Source of the DNA: Epiperipatus broadwayi
Taxonomy: Eukaryota > Onychophora > Udeonychophora > Euonychophora > Peripatidae
Direction of reading: 5' to 3'
Assembly: GCA_028023455.1 (NCBI GenBank)
Contig: JAQFVV010012509.1
Location: 808,001-872,000, forward strand
DNA: 64,000 bases
Part shown: positions 48,240 to 60,104 of the stretch, in pieces
How positions within the stretch are numbered: position 1 is the stretch's first letter
Layout: every line of letters starts with the position of its first letter
Made by a program: the position numbers and the translations under genes
The notes under the pieces: model-generated
Databases searched by the model: none
What the model was told of the DNA's origin: nothing
What the model saw: only the letters and a program-made list of their open reading frames with translations

Positions 48240-49395
48240 TATTGCAGTAACTATAGGGTAGTCTTATAATTTCCAGTTGGTAAAATTTATAAGTTAAAAT
48301 TGCATTGGCTCATAATTTATAATTATAATAAACTTTTCTTTATATATCTAAATTAATATTTACTACTTATCATTTTTTTATGAGTTACTTTTAGTTATAC
48401 TAATTTTGTATTATTATTTCGTTATATTTTTTAGTAAACAAAAAATTTTAAATTAATAGTTTATTAATTTTGTGTGCTTAAAATTAATAAAGTTTATTTT
48501 ATATACTGATTTTTTTTATGTAGAAATTATAAGTACAAATAATTTGTTTACTTACCAAAATAATTTATTAATTGAATAAGTAGTGAAAAAAAATTGGATT
48601 TTGGTTGTTTACATAATTCACTTGTGAGGATTCGTGAAGTGATAATATATATGTAATTAGGATTTTTTTTTTCTAAGCATTTCATTTTAAAAAATAAATA
48701 CTCTCGCGAAATTTTTTTACGGAAATAAAATAATTGTATAAAACGTGAGAAATCATTGAATAGATAAGTAAATGGTCATCTTTATTGTCAAATGATAATA
48801 CACTTGATTAAGCAAATGGCGTGATTCAGCAAATAGGTATATGCGCACATCACCTCAAATATATATTTCAGCAATATAACAAAATTAAAAATTCCAATGT
48901 CATTATTTCGTAATGCTGTCTAGTAGATATGATAATACGAAGAAAAGAGCAGTTATGTACATGCAATTCTGATAGTTTGCTTATCTACAAATCCGCGCTG
49001 AAATAATAATCTATTACAACTTTCACCAGACAAACTTAAACTTCAAATCTTGGCTTGGTATTTAGATGCACTAAACCTTTCAATCATTTTATATGAGAAA
49101 TTAATAAAACCAATTGCAGATATACATTTTTTTAAATAGAATAAGTTATTAGAAATATTAATATTTTTATTTACATTTAACTAAATCAAAAAAAAGCAAG
49201 CAAACTGGCATGTATAATAAAAGATCACATTTAATGAAAATTTTTAATCATTAGCATATATATATACAATGAAAAGATGAAAAAAGCTTATTCCAAAAAA
49301 AAATCACACTGGAGTATAATAAACAGTACAGTGAAGTTAAAATAATAGCCAAAGAAATCTTATTGAAAATCTTTCAAACTCTAATCAAAGCAAGA
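48240..49395. other. AT-rich sequence without recognisable genes
   Basis: No feature recognised. Confidence 0.35.
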
Positions 49396-49561
49396 GAATT
49401 TTAAAATTAAACCACTATAACATCACATGATCACTATTTCTTATGCTTATATATTCTGTTAACATAATAACTTTCTCCATACAATATTATCAACTAGTGC
49501 AAGCCATAGTAATCAATGGATGCTTGAATGTTGGTGCATCAAAATTCCTATCTAGGGTTTG

Positions 49562-49612
49562 TTCATCTAATATCCCAAGATGGCTTTCATCAATGAGGAG
49601 CCTTGGATCTTT
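49562..49612 (-). ncRNA. R1 hammerhead remnant with internal deletion
   Basis: Minus strand: AAGGCTCCTCATTGATGAAAGCC runs straight into ATCTTGGGATATTAGATG. The helix II loop, GAAA and helix III have been deleted. Confidence 0.5.
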
Positions 49613-50144
49613 GGATATAATGCATTCCTCCATAGCCACCTTATCTTTTTAGTTAACTATAAAACTAAGCCCAAACTGAAAGCACAATAATGTTTTTAAT
49701 CCAAGCTAATTAACTTATATAGACATACAGATCTGAATCCAGATTCAATATCTATAGCTTTTGGTATCTGTTTTTTTTTTAATAACTACAATCATCGACA
49801 TTCTTTGGCTACTATTTTTATTAAGCCACTATAATATCACATGATCACCATTTCTTATGTTTACACAATATTATACGGAGAAAGTTGCATTGTGTAACCA
49901 AATTGTGTACGCATAAGAAATGGTGATCATGTGATGTTATAGTGATTTAATACCAATCCTAGTCAAAGGATAACTAAGACACCAAAATATATTGATACTG
50001 AACTCAGTTCAGAACTATATAAGTGAATTAGCTTAGATTGAAAATATTATTGTGCTTTCAGTTTGAGCTCTTGGCTTTTTAATTAATCAAAAAGATTGCT
50101 GCTAGAGGGATACATTAGATCCAAAGGTCCAGGCACAGTGCTTT

Positions 50145-50207
50145 CAAATTCAAGACTCCTCATTGATGAAATTCATAAACTAGAAACTAGTCTGGGAATA
50201 TTGGATG
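50145..50207 (+). ncRNA. R1 hammerhead motif, decayed
   Basis: Plus strand: TTGATGA (C3 changed) at 50163-50169, helix II weak, GAAACTAGTC intact, then TGGGAATATTGGAT. Inactive by the C3 change. Confidence 0.5.
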
Positions 50208-50581
50208 AGTAAGGACTAGATGGGAATTTTGGTGCACTAACATTCTAGCAATTGCATGCCTCACACAAAGTAGCAAATTGTATAGAGAAGGTTGCTATTG
50301 TGTTAAGAGATTGTGTAATCATTAGAACTGTGATCACATGATGTTATATTGATTTAATATTAATCTTAACCAAAGAGTGTTGGTGACTATGGTTATTAAA
50401 ATACCAAAATATATAGATACAACTATGTTCAGATCTATATGATTACACAAGCTTAAATAGTTTAGATCAAAAACATTATTGGGTTTTCAGTTTGGCTCAT
50501 AGCTTTATAGTTAACTAAAAAATTAAAAAGTGGTTACTGGAGGAATACATTAGATCCAAAGATCTAGTTGTAGTGCTTTCA

Positions 50582-50642
50582 AATTCAAGGCTTATCGCTG
50601 ATAAAAACTATAAATTAGAAACTAGTATGGGGATATTGAATG
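50582..50642 (+). ncRNA. R1 hammerhead motif, decayed
   Basis: Plus strand: CTGATAA at 50598-50604, GAAACTAGTA, then TGGGGATATTGAAT. The GAAA box and helix III palindrome survive; G8 is changed. Confidence 0.5.
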
Positions 50643-50759
50643 AATAAGCTCTAGATAGGGATTTTGATACACTAACTTTCCTTTGATTGCTATGATTTGC
50701 ACTAAGTGGCAATATTATATAAAGTTGCTATTGTGTTAAGAATTTTAAAATGCATCTGC

Positions 50760-53430
50760 ATACATTGAGTTTTAGTTCAAAATTTATTGATTATTAACTC
50801 CCAAATTGTAAAGTTCTGGAATTTAGACAAATTTGTAATACTGAAAACTTAAAGCAATTTTTTAACTTATTTATATGGAATATCAGATGGAGTATAATTA
50901 ATTGATAATTTAGTTAACACATGATTCATTCAACAATATTTTAACCATAGTTTCTGGTTGAAAGAAAATATTTTCTTCATGTAAAAAGATGAGATGATGT
51001 GTTTTCAAAGTATAAAGTGAATTATAGACATGACTTGGAAAATAATATTAATTTTTTGAACTGCCAAATATTGAATAAATGGCTAATATTAAATTAATAC
51101 TAAAAATAGATTCATATTGCTAAATTAGATCTGACCTAATTGAGATTAATGAATGAAGTTACCAATACCATGTGATCTTTGATTTGTTTTAGTTATTTTC
51201 CACAATATCTATTTAGTCAGTTCTCTACCGAAGTAATTAAAAAAATCCATGCTTAGAAGAAAAGGCTTGTTTCCTCAATGATCTCAAATATTTAATATTA
51301 AGCTAAAAAATAAATTTAAATTAATAAAAAATAAATAGAATATAATTTATAAAATAAATATAACATTTTTAAGATTAATTGCTTTTTTTCAAATTATTTG
51401 TGAATAATAACTAAGAAGTTAATGTTTCAATAACAACAAAACCTGATAATATACAAATTAGGAAGCCCAAAATTTTAATGTTTCATTCATTATTGATTAA
51501 TACTTACTGAATTAAGTTTGCATTTTAATTGGCACAAACTAAATACACTTTAATTAGTCAAATAAATTAGATGAATCATATGTATCTATATTAAAGCCGA
51601 GTGTCATTATATAATATATTTATAAATAATCTTCCTCATACTCATTATCTTTTTAATGTTGTTTTATTATATGAATTAAACTTTTTTTTTTACATCCATA
51701 TAATATCATTATGCATCTCCATTTATGATATGACCATATCTTATAATAATTTTCAAGATTTTCATTTTGAAAATGTCTGTAGGATCAGGTCAAAACATAA
51801 GATGGAGATGTATAATGATATCTTCAAAAACAGGAAATATTAATCCTTACAATGCAGAGAGAAACAGTCGATAAAGAAAAAACCTTATATATATTCTATA
51901 TCTTCAATTATATGATAAAGAATATAATGCATGTTTTTGTTCACCCAAATGTATTAAACCATTTGATTAACAATAGTAAAGATAAATTGATCCTAAGGAA
52001 TATCTTCATATTATTTATTTGATTAAGTGTTGGGACATATTTCCTCATATTTTTTTATGGGGAATCCAGAGCAAGCTATTAATATAAGTCTTAAACAGCA
52101 AATATATTGTTAGAATAAAGCTAAATTAGTTCCTTCAATGTCATCAGTATTCTTGGATCATGAATATCTATTTTGTTATATTTTTAATCCTAGTGAGATA
52201 AAAATGATTATGAATACAATGATAAACAGAAAATTAAGAAGGCTTGGTTTATTAATAATGGTAACTTTGTGATGAATAGAAAGTCTAATCGCATTCAAAT
52301 AAGTATGGTTTGGAATATGCACAATTATTGTCAATTTTGTAATTTTCATTTGAAGATTTGATGTATGTAACAGTTAGGTTTTAAATATAACTGTTGGCTT
52401 TGACAAGAATGTTCAACACTGAAAATGCATTTAGGTTATATTCTTTATTGACTGTTTCTCTTTGCATGTCTGGGATTAAGATTGCCTGTTTTTGGATTAC
52501 ATTTTTCTGAACAAATGATATGCTATATATATATATATATGGATAAAAAAAGTTTGTTATTTATAATAAAACAAGATAAATCTGTAAATCACAATGAGTA
52601 TGTGAAAGATTATTTATATATTGAATTATAAACATTAAAAGCCTAAAGCTAAACTAATGAATAAAATAATTAAAATTACACCAACTTCAAAAGTAAACCA
52701 GACTAGTCAAAGAAAATAAACTATAACGCAACCATTGGTTTCACAAAAAGCAGTGAAATCAATGACTGTGTTATAGAGTATATTTTCTTTGGCTAATCTG
52801 ATTTTCTTTTAAAATTGGGATAATTTTAATTATTATATTGAATTATAGAACAAAAATAGGAGATATTTATTCATTGATTTATTAAATTATATGTAATATA
52901 AGTGTAATAGGATTAATTTTTTTTTAAAATGCATTATTTATGAAAAAAAAAGAGCTAAAATAATGCCATTCTATACATATAATGCATTCATAGATGTTTG
53001 ATTCATCTTAACATAATGATGTTAATAATCACATAGTTTGTTTTTTTTTTAATATTTTATCCATTAAAATATTTTGGATGATAAACCATTTGCTAAAAAA
53101 AAATGTTTGTTACTATTTAGTCACTATTGCTTATACATAAATATTAAGGTTTGTTTTTTTACTGAATAAACAATTACTGAATAAACAATTTTACATATTG
53201 AAAGAATTGATGAATGATGGATTTACTATTTATTAACGTCTTTGCTATCATCTTTAACAATATATCTATTTTGAAATTATTATATCACAAAGTTTTTTCA
53301 ATAATAGAATATAGTACAGTTTGAATCAATTGAGTAAAAATATTGTGCTCATTCCATCTCAATGGTATTTTGTCCCAAGCAATAAACCACATGATTATAA
53401 TTATTTACCCTATGCATTTTAGCATAATGG
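50760..53430. other. AT-rich sequence without recognisable genes
   Basis: Short inverted similarity at 52690-52800 (AACCAGACTAGTCAAAGAAAAT against ATTTTCTTTGGCTAATCTG) suggests a small foldback of about 110 bp. Nothing else recognised. Confidence 0.35.
52695..52805. repeat. Small foldback repeat
   Basis: Left arm CAGACTAGTCAAAGAAAATA and CTATAACGCAACCATTG pair with right arm CAATGACTGTGTTATAGAGT and TATTTTCTTTGGCTAATCTG; the centre is around GTTTCACAAAAAGCAGTG. Possibly a miniature inverted-repeat element. Confidence 0.6.
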
Positions 53431-53438
53431 TAGAGAAG

Positions 53439-54001
53439 CAGGGCCAATCAGAGGGAGGTGCCAGAGGGGCAGCTGCTCTGGACCTCACAATATTAGGGGC
53501 CCCAACTTGGCAACTCAATATGTTAAACAAAATTATAAGAAAAGGCAAAGTGATGTCATGGCTCATATAACGGTCTTAATTTTACAGTTAAATTCCCCCA
53601 AAAAATATTAAAAACTTTTCCAAGTAGGTATATCACAAGTCGAAAACATAAGCTAGTTTAGGGATGAGGTACCAATTTGACAATTCTGTGAAGAAAGCAA
53701 CTGCAGCGCTTGGTGACCAGCAGAACTAATTGTCTCAGCCCCCTGTCAGTCAGTTCTATGCTAACAATATTTTACTATACTAACATTGCTAGAGTGGATT
53801 TACCCTATCCAAGTATGCTCTGGATCTGATCTGCTTGCTCATTTCTGCAATTCATAACTAACTGCTCCCGGAATACTGTTCTCAGCCCCGTAAGTAAAAA
53901 CTCGTTTCTTCTCTCTCTCTTCCACTATCTTATTTTAAATTTTGAAGGGCCTCTAAAATATTAGTTACCCCAGGTCTCACATTTTCTCTGAAAAGCCCTC
54001 G
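53439..54001 (+). mobile_element. Non-autonomous hAT-like element (CAGGGCC ends)
   Basis: Starts CAGGGCCAATCAGAGGGAGG and has an inner TATTAGGGGCCCC. The right end, GAAGGGCCTCTAAAATATTAG followed by TCTGAAAAGCCCTCG, is an imperfect inverted copy. CAGGGCC...GGGGCCCC ends are characteristic of a group of hAT elements. The flanking 8-mers GTAGAGAA and GTAAAGTA match at 6 of 8. Interior has no transposase ORF; the ORF 53343-53570 is spurious. GC is much higher than in the flanks. Confidence 0.6.
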
Positions 54002-54004
54002 GTA

Positions 54005-56785
54005 AAGTAGTATATTCAAGAGCTAAAGATTTTTTATCAAATCTCAATTGAATAAAGAAAAAAAGTTTCAGTCTGGATATTAGATAAAACTTTCGTGCAC
54101 AGTTGCTATTTAATTATTTGTATTTCTCATAACTTCACAAGTAATTAACCCTAACTTTTTTTATAAATTCATATACAGTACTTTGATTTTATAATGTTTT
54201 TTTAAGGTTATTATTAATATTAATAATAAGTAATGTTTTTATTTTTTTAATCTTGAAATTAGATTTTTAATGTTTATGTATATTCTATTTACATGAATAA
54301 GTCATAGTAAAAAGAAATATTCTTTTCAATTTGTATACAGACAGGAAAGATAACAGGTTATGATAACATTCCAATTATTTGTTTAAATAAAGTAATGACT
54401 AGATTTCAAAAAAGAAGCAATCACTTAAGTTTATAGAAGTTAAAAAATTTATTAAATTTCAAAATAACTAATGAAGGATAGAATAAAAAAATATGATAAA
54501 ATTAAATATATTGATGATAACCTGTAATTTTATAAACTTATCTAATATTTGGAATTTTTCATTAACTTATAAAATTATAGAATGTTTCTAACTAACATAT
54601 TTTGATTTGGCCTTTTTTTTTGTCAATTGTTACTTTGATATTTTTTTTATCATTATAAAAATGGCACTTAAATTTCTCTTATGGAATTGAGTCACTGCTG
54701 AAGGTTTCTCTTTAAAAATAATTAAGATCACTAAACAATAAGGTAGAATGATTAAATAGTAATATTTAATCATTCTAATATATTTATTGCTTGTCATCAT
54801 TCTTCACATGATGTATTACATCATTTCATTATTCAGAATAACACTATAAACTTTAATAAAATATTTTGATTATTAAAATGCATACATACTTTTCAAAATG
54901 TAATAAAAATTAATGGAACTATTATGTGATCTTAGTCTTTATTTTTTATTTTAAGTTAGCAGCAGAATTCTGGCACAAATCTAATATTTCTTTTCCTGGA
55001 ACCTTCTTATAAAATATTGTAAAGGATGGAAAGATCCACCCTTTCTATCTTTAGTATCATTGTTATTAAAAAAGGGAGAAAATGTTTGATTTAGTTTGGA
55101 TATGGGAGTTTGAATATAGATTGTTGTCAGTTGTTGTTATTGTTATTTAGTTCATTCTTTTTTTTTTTTGGTATATGCATTTATTTATGATTGTGGAATT
55201 TAAATGGCAGTGGTGATATATAAAATTATATACGTATGTATATATAGATTTTATAAAGATATTGGCAGATAAAATTACTGTGTTTAGATCGTCTTTTGTT
55301 TTTGAAATTGTTTGCAGTGTAATTTTATTATATGTTATTTATTTATTCATTTATTTTTTGTAAACTGTAAAGCTAATTTTTATATGTAATTTTTTTAATT
55401 TTAATATTTAAAAAAAAAATCAATGATTGTTGTAATAAAAATATTGAGATCAGCAGCAATAGAAAAAAAAATACTATAGCAACAAAGAATTGATAATTGC
55501 CATTAAAGAAAAAGAAAGCAAAAACTTTGCTGTTGTCTTTTCTCTATAATCTTTGCATAAATACAACATTTATTGGATTTGAAACATTATTAGAATGGCA
55601 GACTGAAAGAATAATTTTACAATTTAGGGTTTAAATCCTTTTGTGGTGTCCTATTTCATTATAACATCTATTTGAAATTATGCAAATTATTGACAAGCAA
55701 GTATTTGGGAGTAGAAAACCAATGGAATGAATAGATATTCAAATTCAGTGATCCAAAATAAACATAAGCTAAATAGTCTCTTGTTATTGCTCTTTGGTAT
55801 CTAGGTGTATTTTATATATAGCTAGTCAGATAAGCAATATAATTAATGATTAAACCATATTTACTCATGCGTAATATTTTATCTTCTGGTGCATGGATGA
55901 AATTTATTATAATTGCTACCCAAATCTGGAAAATCATTAAATAAGAGTTTAGTATCAATCTAATCCATTGCAATTAACCTACAATGATTGGGCTAGATCA
56001 TTTTCTTTTATACGTATGTTCCATTACAATTGGTTCCCCAACTCCGGACTTTGATAAAATAAGCTAAGACATGAGATACATTACAATGGAATAGAGTTAT
56101 CCATTACAATTAGCTCCCAACCAGTGGAGCATTTTATTTTCCATTACGATATGGATATGTCAATCAACAAAATAAAGATTAACTAATAACATACAAATAA
56201 ATAAAACACCTAAAGACAAAAAATAAATGTATTTTATAATCTTATCTGTTTAATACTATTACTGGAATTATTTTATTGTTTATATTTAATTATAAAATTA
56301 CTAATTATTGTTTTATGATTTATATCATACCAATCAATGCTGTCCATAAAATTTGTGGAAGCTGAGGCAATAGATATTAATAACATAATTTAAAATAGAG
56401 AATTTGTTTTTCTATTTTATGCATCACTTAATTTTGATAAAAATATACTCTAATAAAATTATAAAATAATTTTTTTTTTTAGATGATGATAGCAATAATG
56501 AACTGATTACTACATATTAGTCAAAGATTTGTATATTTATTATCTCAAAATTTATATTAAAGTATAATTACTTCCAAAAATTTACTTTTCTTGCCTTATA
56601 TTCTGAAAATGTCAAATTAGACAGTCTTTCTTGAATCATAAAAATTTTTAGATATTTTTTTTATTAATTTTAACTTATAAAAATAAAATTAGTTTCTGTT
56701 AATGTAAATTATCATTTATTATAAAATTTAATAATAAATTTATTACAATGCAACCAATTCAAAAGATTTAAATTTGTAACTAATA
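54005..56785. other. AT-rich sequence without recognisable genes
   Basis: No gene or repeat family recognised. Around 55900-56160 the motif CCATTACAAT recurs at least three times. Confidence 0.35.
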
Positions 56786-56789
56786 AATG

Positions 56790-57262
56790 TGAAACTTCAC
56801 ATGATCCCGATTCCTATGCTTACACAAGCTGATAAAACAGTAGCAAATTCTCCATATAGTAGTGCAAGCCTAAGGTTTGTGCATAAAATTCCTACCAACC
56901 CTAGATTAGTTTCTAATTGTGGCTTTTATCAGTGCAGTCTTGGATCTAATAGCACTGCATCTAGATCTTAGGATCTAATGCAACCCTCCAACAGCCAATT
57001 TTTACCTATTTAACTATAAAGATACGGATCCAAAATGAAAACAATAATATTTCAATCGAAGCTCTTTCACTTGTATAGTCATATACATCTGAATCCAATT
57101 CAGTATCTATGTATTTTGGCATCTTTGGTTTTTTTAAAAACCACAGTCACCATCATCCTATGGATAAGATTGGTATAAAACCACCAAAACATCATATGAT
57201 CACCATTTCCTATGCTTATTCTTGTAACAATTGATTACTAAGGCTTACACTGGGTGGTGCGC
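56790..57262 (-). mobile_element. R1 element, diverged copy
   Basis: Minus-strand R1 unit. ATGATCCCGATTCCTATGCT replaces the ATGATCACCATTTCTTATGCT end, then a decayed hammerhead region (56895-56945), AGGATCTAATGCAACCCTCC, and the upstream block ending GATTGGTATAAAACC. A second start ACATCATATGATCACC at 57190 passes into an inverted piece, TTGATTACTAAGGCTTACAC, at 57229-57250. The LINE fragment begins immediately after. Confidence 0.75.
56892..56948 (-). ncRNA. R1 hammerhead motif, decayed
   Basis: Minus strand: ATCCAAGACTGCACTGATAA (C..GATAA core with G8 changed), AAGCCACAATTAGAAACTAA, then TCTAGGGTTGG. Both helix I and helix III are damaged. Confidence 0.4.
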
Positions 57263-57660
57263 CTTAATATATGATAATAGTAAGGAAAGTAGTTTATTGT
57301 TTAATGCTCGAATGGGATCTTTAGCAACAAGAGAATATACATGTAAATGGAAAAATATGGGCGATTTAGTCTGTAAATTATGTAAGGAAGGAATAGAAAA
57401 TATTAGGCATCTGTTAATTGAATGTAAATGCTTGAAAACAGAAAGTACACATATAATGAAGCTATGGAAGAATAAATATGAAAAAAGTGATTATATTAGA
57501 AAGTGGATTATTGGTTTTTATGTTGGACTTGGGAAAAGATAAGGGGGATTTAGATATAAAGACCATAGAGTTGACAAAGATTATGTTGTGGAAATGGGAT
57601 GGAGCAGAATATGGGAAAACTTAGACTGGGGAATATAAAATAAAGTAGCTAACAGGTTTC
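57255..57660 (+). pseudogene. LINE C-terminal fragment with CCHC zinc motif
   Basis: The 103-codon ORF (57231-57542) includes LLFNARMGSLATREYTCKW and CKLCKEGIENIRHLLIEC, a CX2CX8HX4C zinc motif (C48, C51, H60, C65). This is the arrangement found after the reverse transcriptase in several non-LTR retrotransposon clades (RMG..., CxxC...EHxxxxC). The first ~10 codons derive from the R1 repeat, not from the LINE. A frameshift near 57535 allows continuation as DLDIKTIELTKIMLWKWDGA and then a stop near 57640. The catalytic domain is missing, so the copy is 5' truncated. The 3' tail ends in a CATCACATCATATCACATTA microsatellite-like stretch near 57740. It is a different LINE family from the one at 58-62.7 kb. 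Confidence 0.7.
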
Positions 57661-57760
57661 TTTGGGCATAATTGCTGAGAGATTCTTGACTTCGTTTAAG
57701 GAGAAGATACAGTACATCACATCATATCACATTACGGTTTTTTTTTTCTCACGTGTCATA

Positions 57761-57832
57761 GCATCAGCCGGGAAGCTAACCCGGGACAACTGCTTGTAAA
57801 GCAGCTGTCGCTGACCTCTTGACCACCAATGC
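57761..57832 (-). mobile_element. S1 SINE, shortened copy
   Basis: Minus strand GCATTGGTGGTCAAGAGGTC through GGCTGATGC. Internal deletion removes part of the B-box side. Possible ACATTA(C/T)(G/T)GTTTT duplication on either side (57729 and 57840 areas). Confidence 0.65.
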
Positions 57833-59201
57833 TTGACTACATTATTGTTTTAAAGGTGAAATTTATTTAATGAGAAATAAAAAAAATATGTAATTATAAA
57901 AAAGGCAGCCATTTTCAAAATCCTTTTTTTTTTTTTCAGAAAACTACATTTTTACTGCATTTTGCAATTCTGCTGATTCAATTTCTATCATAAATTTGCT
58001 TTAATAGTAATATTGTTTTTAAAATATATATATATCTCACCTATTATAATTAAATCATGTAATACTTAGAAAATGTGGAAATCTTTAAATGTGATGCCCT
58101 AAACCAATTGCCTCATCTGTCTGCTGCTAAGATCAGTATTTCATTAATAATAACTAATATAGTTATTTATGTATAGTTAATATTGTGTTTCAAGCCAAAA
58201 AGTAATCATTTATTAATCATATGTAATATACATGTTGATGCAAATCTAGAGAAACAAATAGTCGAGATCCTGATCTTCATAAATACTCCAGTGAATTTAA
58301 ACTAAAAGTTGCAACTCATTCTAAAATATTAACAAATTTTGAAAGATGGTTCAGACTTGAGTGATATCTAGAAAATAACTGATCCTCAAGTAAGAATTTT
58401 ATTCAGATAACAAGTTTTAAAAAAAGGCAGCAATTCAATGAATGTTTAACAGTGACAAGGTATTAAATAAAGAAAAGAGCAAATAAGAAAATATTTAAAA
58501 ACGATTATTGTAGAAGATGGACTTTTGTAATCTGTTGCTGAAAAGTCCTACAAATAAATGATAAATTATAATAGTAAAAGGCAATGAAAGATATAGAAAA
58601 GACAAAAAATCTCAATATCTTGACATTAGAAGGAAAATTATTTCAGCAATAAAAAGAACATCACTATTAAAAAAATAAAAGACCACATAAAATATGATAA
58701 AAATTCTATAAAGAATTATATAGTAATAAAGAGTAATAAGGAACTATAATTATAACAATGTCTTTTGAGATTACAAGTATTTTAAATTAAAAAGTCCAAC
58801 TGTCCGTTATCCTTTCCAGATACAATGTTGTTTTTTTTAATTTATAACACTTATTAATCCATACTTTTCTTTCAAAACTAGTTATTTCATTAAATTCATA
58901 TAAATAGATAATAATTTGTCATTTTATCATTTTTATATGGTCATTGTCAAGGTACCACTCATGGATTTGTAAGTGCAATCAAAAAACAAAAAAAAAATTG
59001 TTTTTTTTTTTTTGGTGTCATTGTAGATTCATAAATGGTACTTTAAAAATAGTCATAAATGATTGAAATATTGTTAAATTAAGTGAGTGATTTCAGTGAA
59101 ATGAAACAGACTTTGAAAAGCAGAATATGGATTAATAAATATTTTAAATGAAGAAGCGAGATATGCAATTAAATCTGTAAAGAATGGGGATGTTTTTTTG
59201 T

Positions 59202-59253
59202 CCACTAGAGGGAGCCAGGGACTCCAGTTTACTCTGTTACTGGCTCCCCATTT
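59202..59253 (+). promoter_or_regulatory. CTCF-like motif and hairpin at 5' end of the insertion
   Basis: CCACTAGAGGGAGC (59202-59215) matches the CTCF core CCASYAGRKGGCRS at 13 of 14 positions. It overlaps GGGAGCCAG (59211-59219), whose exact complement CTGGCTCCC follows about 30 bases later, giving a stable stem. Whether the match reflects a protein site or only the stem is open. Confidence 0.4.
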
Positions 59254-59584
59254 TAGTTACCTAAGTTATATTTTAGAGATTTTTTTTCTCTAAAAAGTCT
59301 CCAATTGACCAGAGTAACCTTTTAGGTTCTTTTGTACACAAGAATTATGGCTCCATCAGACAACAAGTAAGCATGATTAAAATTTTTCTTTGGAGCGCTG
59401 TTAAAAATAACTGACAGCCATGTAAATTTCTAGAGATTTCTATTGAAAGACTTAATTTTCAGGGAATATTTTGATTCAAGGCAGCTTTGCTGAGTAGGTG
59501 AGAGTGTCTGATTGTTGGGAGGATCCCTGAGGGCTTGAATCCTAGTTTTTATATGGGGCAGAGCTGGAAAATAGGTAATGTGGG

Positions 59585-59985
59585 GATCGTTACCAGAATT
59601 GGATAGCTCATTTATTTGTTAGCAATAGTAGCGTTATTCATTTAGACTTTAATGCTTGCTTTTTAAACCTGAGATTTTACTTTTAAAGAAAGAATTTTTC
59701 CACAATAGTAAATTGTTTCTCATTGTACCTGATCATTTATTTCAAGTGTTGCATTATCTTTTATCCATGCATTTGAAGCTGGATCACTGACTATGTCTCT
59801 TAAAACGTTTTTACCAGATTTGGATGGCTCATTCATGTGTTAAAAATGACAACATTATTCATTGCAGTTTTGTGCTTGCATTTTAGACCTGAGATTTGAC
59901 TTGTGAAAAATTTTTTTTCCACTATAGTGAATTGTTTTAGACTGTATCTGAACATTTGATTTCAAGGGTTGCTTGATTATTCAAC
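59585..59985 (+). repeat. Diverged tandem repeat, about 220 bp, inside the insertion
   Basis: Unit 1 starts TACCAGAATTGGATAGCTCA (59590 area), unit 2 TACCAGATTTGGATGGCTCA (59811 area). Both proceed through TGCTTGC.TTTTTA.ACCTGAGATTT, CCAC(A/T)ATAGT(A/G)AATTGTTT and TTTCAAG.GTTGC. Confidence 0.75.
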
Positions 59986-60104
59986 CTTACATTCTATATT
60001 AAACTTTTTTTTTTCTAGCTTGAATGCTGAACTGTACAAATCGATAATTTTAACATTTGACTATATGGATTAGTGCTTTTGGTTTTCATAGATTATCAGA
60101 GTGC

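Larger units (their letters stand above)
49405..50745. mobile_element. R1 array: one minus unit, then two plus units
   Basis: The longest R1 locus. 49405-49840 is a minus-strand unit; 49845-49945 is a short head-to-head palindrome (ATCACATGATCACCATTTCT against AGAAATGGTGATCATGTGAT). Two plus-strand units follow head to tail, with hammerhead boxes at 50163-50169 and 50598-50604, a 435 bp period. The unit start ATCATATTACA-type end block TGATCACATGATGTTATATT marks the join at about 50330-50355. All units are diverged from the 14.7 kb copy. Confidence 0.8.
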
